Shown: positions 11,540 through 25,687, counted from the first letter of the stretch. The stretch is 64,000 nucleotides of DNA from Oenanthe sinensis (GCA_028671895.1 JAPMAC010000207.1:8556001-8620000); one strand, 5' to 3'. The notes: generated by a model not told the origin, from the letters alone. A program made the numbers and translations.

Positions 11540-13346
11540 AGTTCTTTTGAACAAGAAAACAATTAGTAACAATTTGAGACTCATTCTTTACTCGTTCGAA
11601 CTTGAAAATAACTTGTAACTTCATTATTGACTCGTTTGAACATGGAAACGACTTGTAAACTCTTCTAGGACCATTCTTAGCTCTTTTGAACAAGAAAACA
11701 AATCGTAACAATTTGAGGCTCATTCTTGACTCGTTCGAACTTGGAAACAACTTGTAGCTTCATTGTTGACTCGTTTGAACATGGAAACAACTTGAAAACT
11801 CTTGTATGACCATTCTTAGCTCTTTTGGAAAAGAAAACAATTAGTAACAATTTGAGACTCATTCTTTACTCGTTCGAACATGAAAATAACTTGTCACTTC
11901 ATTATTGACTCGTTTGAACACGGAAACAAATTGAAAAATCTTCTAGGACCATTCTTAGCTCTTTTGAACAAGAAAACAAATCGTAACAATTTGAGACTCA
12001 TTCTTTACTCGTTCGAACTTGAAAATAACTTGTAACTTCATTATTGACTCGTTTAAACATGGAAACGACTTGTAAACTCTTCTAGGACCATTCTTAGCTC
12101 TTTTGAACAAGAAAACAAATCGTAACAATTTGAGGCTCATTCTTGACTCGTTCGAACTTGGAAACAACTTGTAGCTTCATTATTGACTCGTTTGAACATG
12201 GGAACAACTTGAAAACACTTGTAGGACCATTCTTAGTTCTTTTGAACAAGAAAACAAATCGTAACAATTTGAGGTTCATTCTTGACTCGTTCGAACTTGG
12301 AAACAACTTGTAGCTTCATTGTTGACTCGTTTGAACATGGAAACAACTTGAAAACACTTGTAGGACCATTCTTAGCTCTTTTGAACAGGAAAACAAATCG
12401 TAACAATTTGAGGCTCATTCTTGACTCGTTCGAACTAGGAAACAACTTGTAGCTTCATTGTTGATTCGTTTAAACATGGAAACAACTTGTAAACTCTTGT
12501 AGGACCATTCTTAGCTCTTTTGAATAAGAATACAATTCGTAACAATTTGAGGCTTATTCTTGACTCGTTAGAACTTGGAAACAACTTGTAGCTTCATTGT
12601 TAACTCGTTTGAACATGGAAACAACTTGAAAACTCTTGTAGGACCATTCTTAGCTCTTTTGAACAAGAAAACAATTAGTAACAATTTGAGACTCATTCTT
12701 TACTCGTTCGAACTTGAAAATAACTTGTAACTTCATTATTGACTCGTTTGAACATGGAAACAACATGTAAACTCTTGTAGGACCATTCTTAGCTCTTTTG
12801 AACAAGAAAATAAATCGTAACAATTTGAGGTTCATTCTTGACTCGTTCGAACTTGGAAACAACTTGTAGCTTCATTGTTGACTCGTTTGAACTTGGAAAC
12901 AACTTGAAAACTCTTGTATGACCATTCTTAGTTCTTTTGAACAAGAAAACAATTAGTAACAATTTGAGACTCATTCATTACTCGTTCGAACTTGAAAATA
13001 ACTTGTAACTTCCTTATTGACTCGTTTGAACATGGAAACAACTTGTAAACTCTTCTAGGACCATTCTTAGCTCTTTTGAACAAGAAAATAAATCGTAACA
13101 ATTTGAGGCTCATTCTTGACTCGTTCGAACTTCGAAACAACTTGTAGCTTCATTGTTGATTCGTTTGAACATGGAAAAAACTTGAAAACTCTTGTAGGAC
13201 CATTCTTAGCTCTTTTGAACAAGAAAACAATTAGTAACAATTTGAGACTCATTCTTTACTCGTTCGAACATGAAAATAACTTGTCACTTCATTATTGACT
13301 CGTTTGAACATGGAAACAAATTGAAAACTCTTCTAGGACCATTCTT
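11540..13346 (+). repeat. Left-domain HOR copy 5 (13 monomers, 1807 bp)
   Basis: This copy has the same opening (GGAAAAG marker near 11826) and the same closing run as copies 1-4. Four monomers present in copy 4 (about 10150-10705) are absent between 12374 and 12652. The five copies thus form a length series of 21, 24, 19, 18 and 13 units that differ by whole monomers. Confidence 0.78.
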
Positions 13347-16300
13347 AGCTCTTTTGAACAAGAAAACAAATCGTAACAATTTGAGACTCATTCTTTACTC
13401 GTTCGAACTTGAAAATAACTTGTAACTTCATTATTGACTCGTTTAAACATGGAAACGACTTGTAAACTCTTCTAGGACCATTCTTAGCTCTTTTGAACAA
13501 GAAAACAAATCGTAACAATTTGAGGCTCATTCTTGACTCGTTCGAACTTGGAAACAACTTGTAGCTTCATTGTTGACTCGTTTGTACATGGAAACAAATT
13601 GAAAACTCTTGTAGGACCATTCTTAGCTCTTTTGAACAAGAAAACAAATCGTAACAATTTGAGGTTCATTCTTGACTCGTTCGAACTTGGAAACAACTTG
13701 TAGCTTCATTGTTGACTCGTTTGAACATGGAAAACAACTTGAAAACTCTTGTAGGACCATTCTTAGCTCTTTTGAACAAGAAAACAATTAGTAACAATTT
13801 GAGACTCATTCTTTACTCGTTCGAACATGAAAATAACTTGTAACTTCATTATTGACTCGTTTGAACATGGAAACAACTTGTAAACTCTTCTAGGACCATT
13901 CTTAGCTCTTTTGAACAAGAAAACAAATCGTAACAATTTGAGGCACATTCTTGACTCGTTCGAACTTGGAAACAACTTGTACCTTCATTGTTGACTCGTT
14001 TGAACATGGAAACAACTTGAAAACTCTTGTAGGACCATTCATAGCTCTTTTGAATAAGAATACAATTCGTAACAATTTGAGGCTTATTCTTGACTCGTTA
14101 AAACTTGGAAACAACTTGTAGCTTCATTGTTAACTCGTTTGAACATGGAAACAACTTGAAAACTCTTGTAGGACCATTCTTAGCTCTTTTGAACAAGAAA
14201 ACAAATCGTAATAATTTGAGGCTCATTCTTGACTCGTTCGAACTTGGAAACAACTTGTAGCGTCATTGTTGACTCGTTTGAACATGGAAACAACTTAAAA
14301 ACTCTTGTAGGACCATTCTTAGCTCTTTTGAACAAGAAAACAATTAGTAACAATTTGAGACTCATTCTTTACCCGATTCGAACATGAAAATAACTTGTAA
14401 CTTCATTATTGACTCCTTTGAACATGGGTTTCTTGTAAACTCTTCTAGGACCATTCTTAGCTCTTTTGAACAAGAAAACAATTAGTAACAATTTGAGACT
14501 CATTCTTTACTCGTTCGAACTTGAAAATAACTTGTAACTTCATTATTGACTCGTTTGAACATGGAAACAACTTGTAAACTCTTCTAGGACCATTCTTACC
14601 TCTTTTGAACAAGAAAACAAATCGTAACAATTTGAGGCTCATTCTTGACTCGTTCGAACTTGGAAACAACTTGTAGCTTCATTGTTGACTCGTTTGAACT
14701 TGGAAACAACTTGAAAACTCTTGTATGACCATTCTTAGTTCTTTTGAACAAGAAAACAATTAGTAACAATTTGAGACTCATTCTTTACTCGTTCGAACTT
14801 GAAAATAACTTGTAACTTCCTTATTGACTCGTTTGAACATGGAAACAACTTGTAAACTCTTCTAGGACCATTCTTAGCTCTTTTGAACAAGAAAATAAAT
14901 CGTAACAATTTGAGGCTCATTCTTGACTCGTTCGAACTTCGAAACAACTTGTAGCTTCATTGTTGATTCGTTTGAACATGGAAAAAACTTGAAAACTCTT
15001 GTAGGACCATTCTTAGCTCTTTTGAACAAGAAAACAATTAGTAACAATTTGAGACTCATTCTTTACTCGTTCGAACATGAAAATAACTTGTCACTTCATT
15101 ATTGACTCGTTTGAACATGGAAACAACATGTAAACTCTTGTAGGACCATTCTTAGCTCTTTTGAACAAGAAAATAAATCGTAACAATTTGAGGCTCATTC
15201 TTGACTCGTTCGAACTTGGAAACAACTTGTAGCGTCATTGTTGACTCGTTTGAACATGGAAACAACTTGAAAACTCTTGTAGGACCATTCTTAGCTCTTT
15301 TGAACAAGAAAACAATTAGTAACAATTTGAGACTCATTCTTTACCCGATTCGAACATGAAAATAACTTGTAACTTCATTATTGACTCCTTTGAACATGGG
15401 TTTCTTGTAAACTCTTCTAGGACCATTCTTAGCTCTTTTGAACAAGAAAACAATTAGTAACAATTTGAGACTCATTCTTTACTCGTTCGAACTTGAAAAT
15501 AACTTGTAACTTCATTATTGACTCGTTTGAACATGGATACAACTTGTAAACTCTTCTAGGACCATTCTTACCTCTTTTGAACAAGAAAACAAATCGTAAC
15601 AATTTGAGGCTCATTCTTGACTCGTTCGAACTTGGAAACAACTTGTAGCTTCATTGTTGACTCGTTTGAACATGGAAACAACTTGAAAACACTTGTAGGA
15701 CCATTCTTACCTCTTTTGAACAAGAAAACAAATCGTAACAATTTGAGGCTCATTCTTGACTCGTTCGAACTTGGAAACAACTTGTAGCTTAATTGTTGAC
15801 TCGTTTGAACATGGAAACAACTTGAAAACACTTGTAGGACCATTCTTAGCTCTTTTGAACAAGAAAACAAATCGTAACAATTTGAGGCTCATTCTTGACT
15901 CGTTCGAACTAGGAAACAACTTGTAGCTTCATTGTTGATTCGTTTGAACATGGAAACAACTTGAAAACACTTGTAGGACCATTCTTAGCTCTTTTGAACA
16001 AGAAAACAAATCGTAACAATTTGAGGCTCATTCTTGACTCGTTCGAACTAGGAAACAACTTGTAGCTTCATTGTTGATTCGTTTGAACATGGAAACAACT
16101 TGTTAACTCTTGTAGGACCATTCTTAGTTCTTTTGAACAAGAAAACAATTAGTAACAATTTGAGACTCATTCTTTACTCGTTCGAACTTGAAAATAACTT
16201 GTAACTTCATTATTGACTCGTTTGAACATGGAAATGACTTGTAAACTCTTCTAGGACCATTCTTAGCTCTTTTGAACAAGAAAACAAATCGTAACAATTT

Positions 16301-18766
16301 GAGGCTCATTCTTGACTCGTTCGAACTTGGAAACAACTTGTAGCTTCATTGTTGACTCGTTTGAACATGGAAACAACTTGAAAACTCTTGTATGACCATT
16401 CTTAGCTCTTTTGGAAAAGAAAACAATTAGTAACAATTTGAGACTCATTCTTTACTCGTTCGAACATGAAAATAACTTGTCACTTCATTATTGTCTCGTT
16501 TGAACACGAAAACAAATTGAAAACTCTTCTAGGACCATTCTTAGCTCTTTTGAACAAGAAAACAAATCGTAACAATTTGAGACTCATTCTTTACTCGTTC
16601 GAACTTGAAAATAACTTGTAACTTCATTATTGACTCGTTTAAACATGGAAACGACTTGTAAACTCTTCTAGGACCATTCTTAGCTCTTTTGAACAAGAAA
16701 ACAAATCGTAACAATTTGAGGCTCATTCTTGACTCGTTAGAACTTGGAAACAACTTGTAGCTTTATTGTTAACTCGTTTGAACATGGAAACAACTTGAAA
16801 ACTCTTGTAGGACCATTCTTAGCTCTTTTGAACAAGAAAACAAATCGTAACAATTTGAGGCTCATTCTTGACTCGTTCAAACTTGGAAACAACTTGTAGC
16901 GTCATTGTTGACTCGTTTGAACATGGAAACAACTTGAAAACTCTTGTAGGACCATTCTTAGCTCTTTTGAACAAGAAAACAATTAGTAACAATTTGAGAC
17001 TCATTCTTTACCCGATTCGAACATGAAAATAACTTGTAACTTCATTATTGACTCGTTTGAACATGGAAACAACTTGTAAACTCTTCTAGGACCATTCTTA
17101 GCTCTTTTGAACAAGAAAACAATTAGTAACAATTTGAGACTCATTCTTTACTCGTTCGAACTTGAAAATAACTTGTAACTTCATTATTGACTCGTTTGAA
17201 CATGGAAACAACTTGTAAACTCTTCTAGGACCATTCTTAGCTCTTTTGAACACGAAAACAAATCGTAACAATTTGAGGCTCATTCTTGACTCGTTCGAAC
17301 TTGGAAACAACTTGTAGCTTCATTGTTGACTCGTTTGAACATGGAAACAACTTGAAAACACTTGTAGGACCATTCTTACCTCTTTTGAACAAGAAAACAA
17401 ATTGTAACAATTTGAGGCTCATTCTTGACTCGTTCGAACTTGGAAACAACTTGTAGCTTAATTGTTGACTCGTTTGAACTTGGAAACAACTTGAAAACTC
17501 TTGTATGACCATTCTTAGTTCTTTTGAACAAGAAAACAATTAGTAACAATTTGAGACTCATTCTTTACTCGTTCGAACTTGAAAATAACTTGTAACTTCA
17601 TTATTGACTCGTTTGAACATGGAAACAACTTGTAAACTCTTCTAGGACCATTCTTAGCTTTTTTGAACAAGAAAACAAATCGTAACAATTTGAGGCTCAT
17701 TCTTGACTCGTTCGAACTTGGAAACAACTTGTAGCTTCATTGTTGACTCGTTTGAACATGGAAACAACTTGAAAACTCTTGTATGACCATTCTTAGCTCT
17801 TTTGGAAAAGAAAACAATTAGTAACAATTTGAGACTCATTCTTTACTCGTTCGAACATGAAAATAACTTGTCACTTCATTATTGACTCGTTTGAACACGG
17901 ACACAAATTGAAAACTCTTCTACGACCATTCTTAGCTCTTTTGAACAAGAAAACAAATCGTAACAATTTGAGACTCATTCTTGACTCGTTAGAACTTGGA
18001 AACAACTTGTAGCTTCATTGTTGACTCGTTTGAACATGGAAAAAACTAGAAAACTCTTATAGGACTAGTCTTAGCTCTTTTGAACAAGAAAACAAATCGT
18101 AACAATTTGAGGCTCATTCTTGACTCGTTCAAACTTGGAAACAACTTGTAGCTTCATTGTTGACTCGTTTGAACATGGAAACAACTTGAAAATTTTGTAG
18201 GACCATTCTTAGCTCTTTTGAACAAGAACACAATTAGTAACAATTTGAGACTCATTCTTTACTCGTTCGAACTTGAAAATAACTTGTAACTTCATTATTG
18301 ACTAGTTTGAACATGGAAACAACTTGTAAACTCTTCTAGGACCATTCTTAGATCTTTTGAACAAGAAAACAAATTGTAACAATTTGAGGCTCATTCTTGA
18401 CTCGTTCAAACTTGGAAACAACTTGTAGCTTCATTGTTGACTCGTTTGAACATGGAAACAACTTGAAAATTCTTGTAGGACCATTCTTAGCTCTTTTGAA
18501 CAAGAACACAATTAGTAACAATTTGAGACTCATTCTTTACTAGTTCGAACTTGAAAATAACTTGTAACTTCATTATTGACTAGTTTGAACATGGAAACAA
18601 CTTGTAAACTCTTCTAGGACCATTCTTAGCTCTTTTGAACAAGAAAACAAATCGTAACAATTTGAGGCTCATTCTTGACTCGTTCAAACTTGGAAACAAC
18701 TTGTAGCTTCATTGTTGACTCGTTTGAACATGGAAACAACTTGAAAACTCTTGTAGGACCATTCTT
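13347..18766 (+). repeat. Shuffled monomer zone of the left domain
   Basis: Monomers here are of the same types as in the five HOR copies but are not in their fixed order. Pieces of the closing run reappear (about 14737-15110) and the GGAAAAG marker recurs near 16413 and 17804. Several small indels cluster here: an extra A near 13729, CCCGATTCG (one extra base) near 14373, 15344 and 17010, a shortened CATGGGTTTCTTG near 14425 and 15397, and a one-base loss near 18191. No non-satellite sequence was seen. Confidence 0.75.
14182..16125 (+). repeat. Direct repeat, period 972 bp (14182 and 15154)
   Basis: The start of this segment and the sequence 972 bp downstream share a rare pair of lesions: CCCGATTCGAAC in subunit A and CATGGGTTTCTTG in subunit B. 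The first adds one base and the second removes two, which explains 7 x 139 - 1. The match is clear over the first three or four monomers of each copy; later units diverge, so one copy was partly replaced or the duplication was truncated. Confidence 0.7.
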
Positions 18767-20712
18767 AGCTCTTTTGAACAAGAAAACAATTAGTAACAAT
18801 TTGAGACTCATTCTTTACTCGTTCGAACTTGAAAATAACTTGTAACTTCATTATTGACTCGTTTGAACATGGAAACAACATGTAAACTCTTGTAGGACCA
18901 TTCTTAGCTCTTTTGAACAAGAAAATAAATCGTAACAATTTGAGGTTCATTCTTGACTCGTTCGAACTTGGAAACAACTTGTAGCTTCATTGTTGACTCG
19001 TTTGAACTTGGAAACAACTTGAAAACTCTTGTATGACCATTCTTAGTTCTTTTGAACAAGAAAACAATTAGTAACAATTTGAGACTCATTCTTTACTCGT
19101 TCGAACTTGAAAATAACTTGTAATTTCCTTATTGACTCGTTTGAACATGGAAACAACTTGTAAACTCTTCTAGGACCATTCTTAGCTCTTTTGAACAAGA
19201 AAATAAATCGTAACAATTTGAGGCTCATTCTTGACTCGTTCGAACTTCGAAACAACTTGTAGCTTCATTGTTGACTCGTTTGAACATGGAAAAAACTTGA
19301 AAACTCTTGTAGGACCATTCTTAGCTCTTTTGAACAAGAAAACAATTAGTAACAATTTGAGACTCATTCTTTACGCGTTCGAACATGAAAATAACTTGTC
19401 ACTTCATTATTGACTCGTTTGAACATGGAAACAAATTGAAAATTCTTCTAGGACCATTCTTAGCTCTTTTGAACAAGAAAACAAATCGTAACAATTTGAG
19501 ACTCATTCTTTACTCGTTCGAACTTGAAAATAACTTGTAACTTCATTATTGACTCGTTTAAACATGGAAACGACTTGTAAATTCTTCTAGGACCATTCTT
19601 AGCTCTTTTAAACAAGAAAACAAATCGTAACAATTTGAGGTTCATTCTTGACTAGTTCGAACTTGGAAACAACTTGTAGCTTCATTGTTGACTCGTTTGA
19701 ACATGGAAACAACTTGAAAACTCTTATAGGACCATTCTTAGCTCTTTTGAACAAGAAAACAATTAGTAACAATTTGAGACTCATTCTTTACTCGTTCGAA
19801 CTTGAAAATAACTTGTAACTTCATTATTGACTCGTTTGAACATGGAAACAACATGTAAACTCTTGTAGGACCATTCTTAGCTCTTTTGAACAAGAAAATA
19901 AATCGTAACAATTTGAGGTTCATTCTTGACTCGTTCGAACTTGGAAACAACTTGTAGCTTCATTGTTGACTCGTTTGAACTTGGAAACAACTTGAAAACT
20001 CTTGTATGACCATTCTTAGTTCTTTTGAACAAGAAAACAATTAGTAACAATTTGAGACTCATTCTTTACTCGTTCGAACTTGAAAATAACTTGTAATTTC
20101 CTTATTGACTCGTTTGAACATGGAAACAACTTGTAAACTCTTCTAGGACCATTCTTAGCTCTTTTGAACAAGAAAATAAATCGTAACAATTTGAGGCTCA
20201 TTCTTGACTCGTTCGAACTTCGAAACAACTTGTAGCTTCATTGTTGACTCGTTTGAACATGGAAAAAACTTGAAAACTCTTGTAGGACCATTCTTAGCTC
20301 TTTTGAACAAGAAAACAATTAGTAACAATTTGAGACTCATTCTTTACTCGTTCGAACATGAAAATAACTTGTCACTTCATTATTGACTCGTTTGAACATG
20401 GAAACAAATTGAAAATTCTTCTAGGACCATTCTTAGCTCTTTTGAACAAGAAAACAAATCGTAACAATTTGAGACTCATTCTTTACTCGTTCGAACTTGA
20501 AAATAACTTGTAACTTCATTATTGACTCGTTTAAACATGGAAACGACTTGTAAATTCTTCTAGGACCATTCTTAGCTCTTTTAAACAAGAAAACAAATCG
20601 TAACAATTTGAGGCTCATTCTTGACTCGTTCGAACTTGGAAACAACTTGTAGCTTCATTGTTGACTCGTTTGTACATGGAAACAAATTGAAAACTCTTGT
20701 AGGACCATTCTT
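18767..20712 (+). repeat. Tandem 7-mer HOR duplication, period 973 bp
   Basis: Two adjacent blocks (18767-19739 and 19740-20712) match unit for unit, including the shared variants TAATTTCCTTATTG, GGAAAAAACTTG and AAACGACTTGTAAATTC. A few differences separate them, for example GAGGTTC and ACTAGTTCG near 19640-19660 against GAGGCTC and ACTCGTTCG in the second copy. The right end of copy 2 grades into a different unit order near 20640. Confidence 0.8.
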
Positions 20713-23076
20713 AGCTCTTTTGAAAAAGAAAACAAATCGTAACAATTTGAGGTTCATTCTTGACTCGTTCGAACTTGGAAACAACTTGTAGCTTCATTGT
20801 TGACTCGTTTGAACATGGAAAACAACTTGAAAACTCTTGTAGGACCATTCTTAGCTCTTTTGAACAAAAAAACAATTAGTAACAATTTGAGACTCATTCT
20901 TTACTCGTTCGAACATGAAAATAACTTGTAACTTCATTATTGACTCGTTTGAACATGGAAACAACTTGTAAACTCTTCTAGGACCATTCTTAGCTCTTTT
21001 GAACAAGAAAACAAATCGTAACAATTTGAGGCTCATTCTTGACTCGTTCGAACTTGGAAACAACTTGTAGCTTCATTGTTGACTCGTTTGAACATGGAAA
21101 CAACTTGAAAACACTTGTCGGACCATTCTTACCTCTTTTGAACAAGAAAACAAATCGTAACAATTTGAGGCTCATTCTTGACTCGTTCGAACTAGGAAAC
21201 AACTTGTAGCTTCATTGTTGATTCGTTTAAACATGGAAACAACTTGTTAACTCTTGTAGGACCATTCTTAGCTCTTTTGAATAAGAATACAATTCGTAAC
21301 AATTTGAGGCTTATTCTTGACTCGTTAGAACTTGGAAACAACTTGTAGCTTCATTATTAACCCGTTTGAACATGGAAACAACTTGAAAACTCTTGTAGGA
21401 CCATTCTTAGCTCTTTTGAACAAGAAAACAAATCGTAACAATTTGAGGCTCATTTTTGACTCGTTCGAACTTGGAAACAACTTGTAGCTTCATTGTTGAC
21501 TCGTTTGAACATGGAAACAACTTGAAAACACTTGTAGGACCATTCTTACCTCTTTTGAACAAGAAAACAAATCGTAACAATTTGAGGCTCATTCTTGACT
21601 CGTTCGAACTTGGAAACAAGTTGTAGCTTAATTGTTGACTCGTTTGAACATGGAAACAACTTGAAAACACTTGTAGGACCATTCTTAGCTCTTTTGAACA
21701 AGAAAACAATTAGTAACAATTTGAGACTCATTCTTTACTCGTTCGAACTTGAAAATAACTTGTAACTTCATTATTGACTCGTTTGAACATGGAAACAACT
21801 TGTAAACTCTTCTAGGACCATTCTTAGCTCTTTTGAACAAGAAAACAAATCGTAACAATTTGAGGCTCATTCTTGACTCGTTCGAACTTGGAAACAACTT
21901 GTAGCTTCATTGTTGACTCGTTTAAACATGGAAACAACTTGAAAACACTTGTAGGACCATTCTTACCTCTTTTGAACAAGAAAACAAATCGTAACAATTT
22001 GAGGCTCATTCTTGACTCGTTCGAACTTGGAAACAACTTGTAGCTTAATTGTTGACTCGTTTGAACATGGAAACAACTTGAAAACACTTGTAGGACCATT
22101 CTTAGCTCTTTTGAACAAGAAAACAAATCGTAACAATTTGAGGCTCATTCTTGACTCGTTCGAACTAGGAAACAACTTGTAGCTTCATTGTTGATTCGTT
22201 TAAACATGGAAACAACTTGTTAACTCTTGTAGGACTATTCTTAGCTCTTTTGAACAAGAAAACAAATCGTAACAATTTGAGGCTCATTCTTGACTCGTTC
22301 AAACTTTGAAACAACTTGTAGCTTCATTGTTGACTCGTTTGAACATGGAAACAACTTGAAAACTCATGTAGGACCATTCTTAGCTCTTTTGAACAAGAAC
22401 ACAATTAGTAACAATTTGAGACTCATTCTTTACTCGTTCGAACTTGAAAATAACTTGTAACTTCATTATTGACTCGTTTGAACATGGAAACGACTTGTAA
22501 ACTCTTCTAGGACCATTCTTAGCTCTTTTGAACAAGAAAACAAATCGTAACAATTTGAGGCTCATTCTTGACTCGTTCGAACTTGGAAACAACTTGTAGC
22601 TTCATTATTGACTCGTTTGAACATGGGAACAACTTGAAAACACTTGTAGGACCATTCTTAGTTCTTTTGAACAAGAAAACAAATCGTAACAAGTTGAGGC
22701 TCATTCTTGACTCATTAGAACTTGGACACAACTTGTAGCTTCATTGTTAACTCGTTTGAACATGGAAATAACTTGAAAACTCTTGTAGGACCATTCTTAG
22801 CTCTTTTGAACAAGAAAACAAATCGTAACAATTTGAGGCTCATTCTTGACTCGTTCGAACTTGGAAACAACTTGTAGCTTCATTGTTGACTCGTTTGAAC
22901 ATGGAAACAACTTGAAAATTCTTGTAGGACCATTATTAGCTCTTTTGAACAAGAAAACAATTAGTAACAATTTGAGACTCATTCTTTACTCGTTCGAACT
23001 TGAAAATAACTTGTAACTTCATTATTGACTCGTTTGAACATGGAAACAACATGTAAACTCTTGTAGGACCATTCTT
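20713..23076 (+). repeat. Trimer-rich zone with ACCTCTTTTG units
   Basis: This zone is marked by units whose C subunit starts ACCTCTTTTGAAC (near 21129, 21547, 21964). Two blocks at 21409 and 21826 match at an offset of 417 bp, three monomers. Similar ACCTCTTTTG units occur near 15570, 15709 and 17378, tying this zone to the shuffled zone to its left. An extra A near 20819 matches the one near 13729. Confidence 0.7.
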
Positions 23077-23354
23077 ATCTCTTTTGAACAAGAAAATAAA
23101 TCGTAACAATTTGAGACTCATTCTTTACTCGTTCGAACTTGAAAATAACTTGTAACTTCATTATTGACTCGTTTGAACATGGAAACAACTTGTAAACTCT
23201 TCTAGGACCATTCTTAGCTCTTTTGAACAAGAAAATAAATCGTAACAATTTGAGGCTCATTCTTGACTCGTTCGAACTTCGAAACAACTTATAGCTTCAT
23301 TGTTGACTCGTTTGAACATGGGAACAACTTGAAAATACTTGTAGGACCATTCTT

Positions 23355-23464
23355 AGTTCTTTTGAACAAGAAAACAAATCGTAACAATTTGAGGCTCATT
23401 CTTGACTCGTTCGAACTTGGAAACAACTTGTAGCTTCATTGAAAACTCTTGTAGGACCATTCTT
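23355..23464 (+). repeat. Truncated 110-bp unit, copy 1
   Basis: The A tail (TAGCTTCATTG) runs straight into the B tail (AAAACTCTTGTAGG), so 29 bases, most of the head of B, are missing. Both breakpoints end in TTG, which suggests deletion between short matching sequences. The following C subunit is the unusual AAAAATATTAGTAAC form. Confidence 0.9.
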
Positions 23465-24437
23465 AGCTCTTTTGAACAAGAAAAATATTAGTAACAATTT
23501 GAGACTCATTCTTTACTCGTTCGAACTTGGAAACAACTTGTAGTTTCATTATTGACTCGTTTGAACATGGGAACAACTTGGAAACACTTGAAGGACCATT
23601 CTTAGTTCTTTTGAACAAAAAAACAAATCGTAACAATTTGAGACTCATTCTTTACTCGTTCGAACTTGAAAATAACTTGTAACTTCTTTATTGACTCGTT
23701 TGAACATGGAAACGACTTGTAAACTCTTCTAGGACCATTCTTAGCTCTTTTGAACAAGAAAACAAATCGTAACAATTTGAGGCTCATTCTTGACTCGTTC
23801 AAACTTGGAAACAACTTGTAGCTTCATTGTTGACTCGTTTTTACATGGAAACAACTTGAAAACTCTTGTATGACCATTCTTAGTTCTTTTGAACAAGAAA
23901 ACAATTAGTAACAATTTGAGACTCATTCTTTACTCGTTCGAACTTGAAAATAACTTGTAACTTCATTATTGACTCGTTTGAACATGGAAACAACTTGAAA
24001 ACACTTGTAGGACCATTCTTAGCTCTTTTGAACAAGAAAACAAATCGTAACAATTTGAGGCTCATTCTTGACTCGTTCGAACTAGGAAACAACTTGTAGC
24101 TTCATTGTTGATTCGTTTGAACATGGAAACAACTTGTTAACTCTTGTAGGACCATTCTTAGCTCTTTTGAACAAGAATACAATTCGTAACAATTTGAGGC
24201 TCATTCTTGACTCGTTAGAACTTGGAAACAACTTGTAGCTTCATTGTTGACTCGTTTGAACATCGAAAAAACTTGAAAACTCTTGTAGGACCATTCTTAG
24301 CTCTTTTGAACAAGAAAACAAATCGTAACAATTTGAGGCTCATTCTTGACTCGTTCAAACTTGGAAACAACTTGTAGCTTCATTGTTGACTCGTTTGAAC
24401 ATGGAAACAACTTGAAAACTCTTGTATGACCATTCTT

Positions 24438-24575
24438 AGCTCTTTTGAACAAAAAACAATTAGTAACAATTTGAGACTCATTCTTTACTCGTTCGAACTT
24501 GAAAATAACTTGTAACTTCATTATTGACTCGTTTGAACATGGAAACAACATGTAAACTCTTGTAGGACCATTCTT
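24438..24575 (+). repeat. 138-bp unit with one-base deletion (first of 15)
   Basis: Subunit C reads GAACAAAAAACAATTAG in place of GAACAAGAAAACAATTAG, one base shorter. The same lesion recurs in units starting at 26493, 30633, 35220, 36053, 37581, 39943, 40776, 43138, 44944, 46750, 49111, 51612, 52723 and 53834. It is a tag for one monomer lineage that spread through the middle domain and is absent from the left and right domains. It also explains why several HOR periods are a multiple of 139 minus 1. Confidence 0.88.
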
Positions 24576-25687
24576 AGCTCTTTTGAACAAGAAAATAAAT
24601 CGTAACAATTTGAGGCTCATTCTTGACTCGTTCGAACTTGGAAACAACTTGTAGCTTCATTGTTGACTCGTTTGAACTTGGAAACAACTTGAAAACTCTT
24701 GTAGGACCATTCTTAGCTCTTTTGAACAAGAATACAATTCGTAACAATTTGAGGCTCATTCTTGACTCGTTAGAACTTGGAAACAACTTGTAGCTTCATT
24801 GTTGACTCGTTTGAACTTGGAAACAACTTGAAAACTCTTGTATGACCATTCTTAGTTCTTTTGAACAAGAAAACAATTAGTAACAATTTGAGACTCATTC
24901 TTTACTCGTTCGAACATGAAAATAACTTGTCACTTCATTATTGACTCGTTTGAACATGGAAACAACTTGTAAACTCTTCTAGGACCATTCTTAGCTCTTT
25001 TGAACAAGAAAATAAATCATAATAATTTGAGGCTCATTCTTGACTCGTTCAAACTTGGAAACAACTTGTAGCTTCATTATTGACTCGTTTGAACATGGGA
25101 ACAACTTGAAAACACTTGTATGACCATTCTTAGTTCTTTTGAACAAGAAAACAAATCGTATCAATTTGAGGCTCATTCTTGACTCATTCGAACTTGGATA
25201 CAACTTGTAGCTTCATTGTTGACTCGTTTGAACATGGAAACAACTTGAAAACACTTGTAGGACCATTCTTAGCTCTTTTGAACAAGAAAACAAATCGTAA
25301 CAATTTGAGGCTCATTCTTGACTCGTTCGAACTAGGAAACAACTTGTAGCTTCATTGTTGATTCGTTTAAAGATGGAAACAACTTGTAAACTCTTGTAGG
25401 ACCATTCTTAGCTCTTTTGAACAAGAATACAATTCGTAACAATTTGAGGCTCATTCTTGACTCGTTAGAACTTGGAAACAACTTGTAGCTTCATTGTTAA
25501 CTCGTTTGAACAAGGAAACAACATGTAAACTCTTGTAGGACCATTCTTAGCTCTTTTGAACAAGAAAATAAATCGTAACAATTTGAGGCTCATTCTTGAC
25601 TCGTTCGAACTTGGAAACAACTTGTAGCTTCATTGTTGACTCGTTTGAACTTGGAAACAACTTGAAAACTCTTGTATGACCATTCTT

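Larger units (their letters stand above)
23077..25687 (+). repeat. Middle-domain HOR, version 1 (2611 bp)
   Basis: Identified by the 110-bp unit at 23355-23464 followed by an AAAAATATTAGTAAC unit and then a CTTCTTTATTGAC unit. The same series recurs 2611 bp downstream. From the 138-bp unit onward the offset to version 2 falls to 2055 bp, because this version holds four extra monomers (about 23880-24300). New variants typical of the rest of the window, such as CAAATCATAATAATTTG (near 25015) and GAACAAGGAAAC (near 25510), first appear at its right end. Confidence 0.72.
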
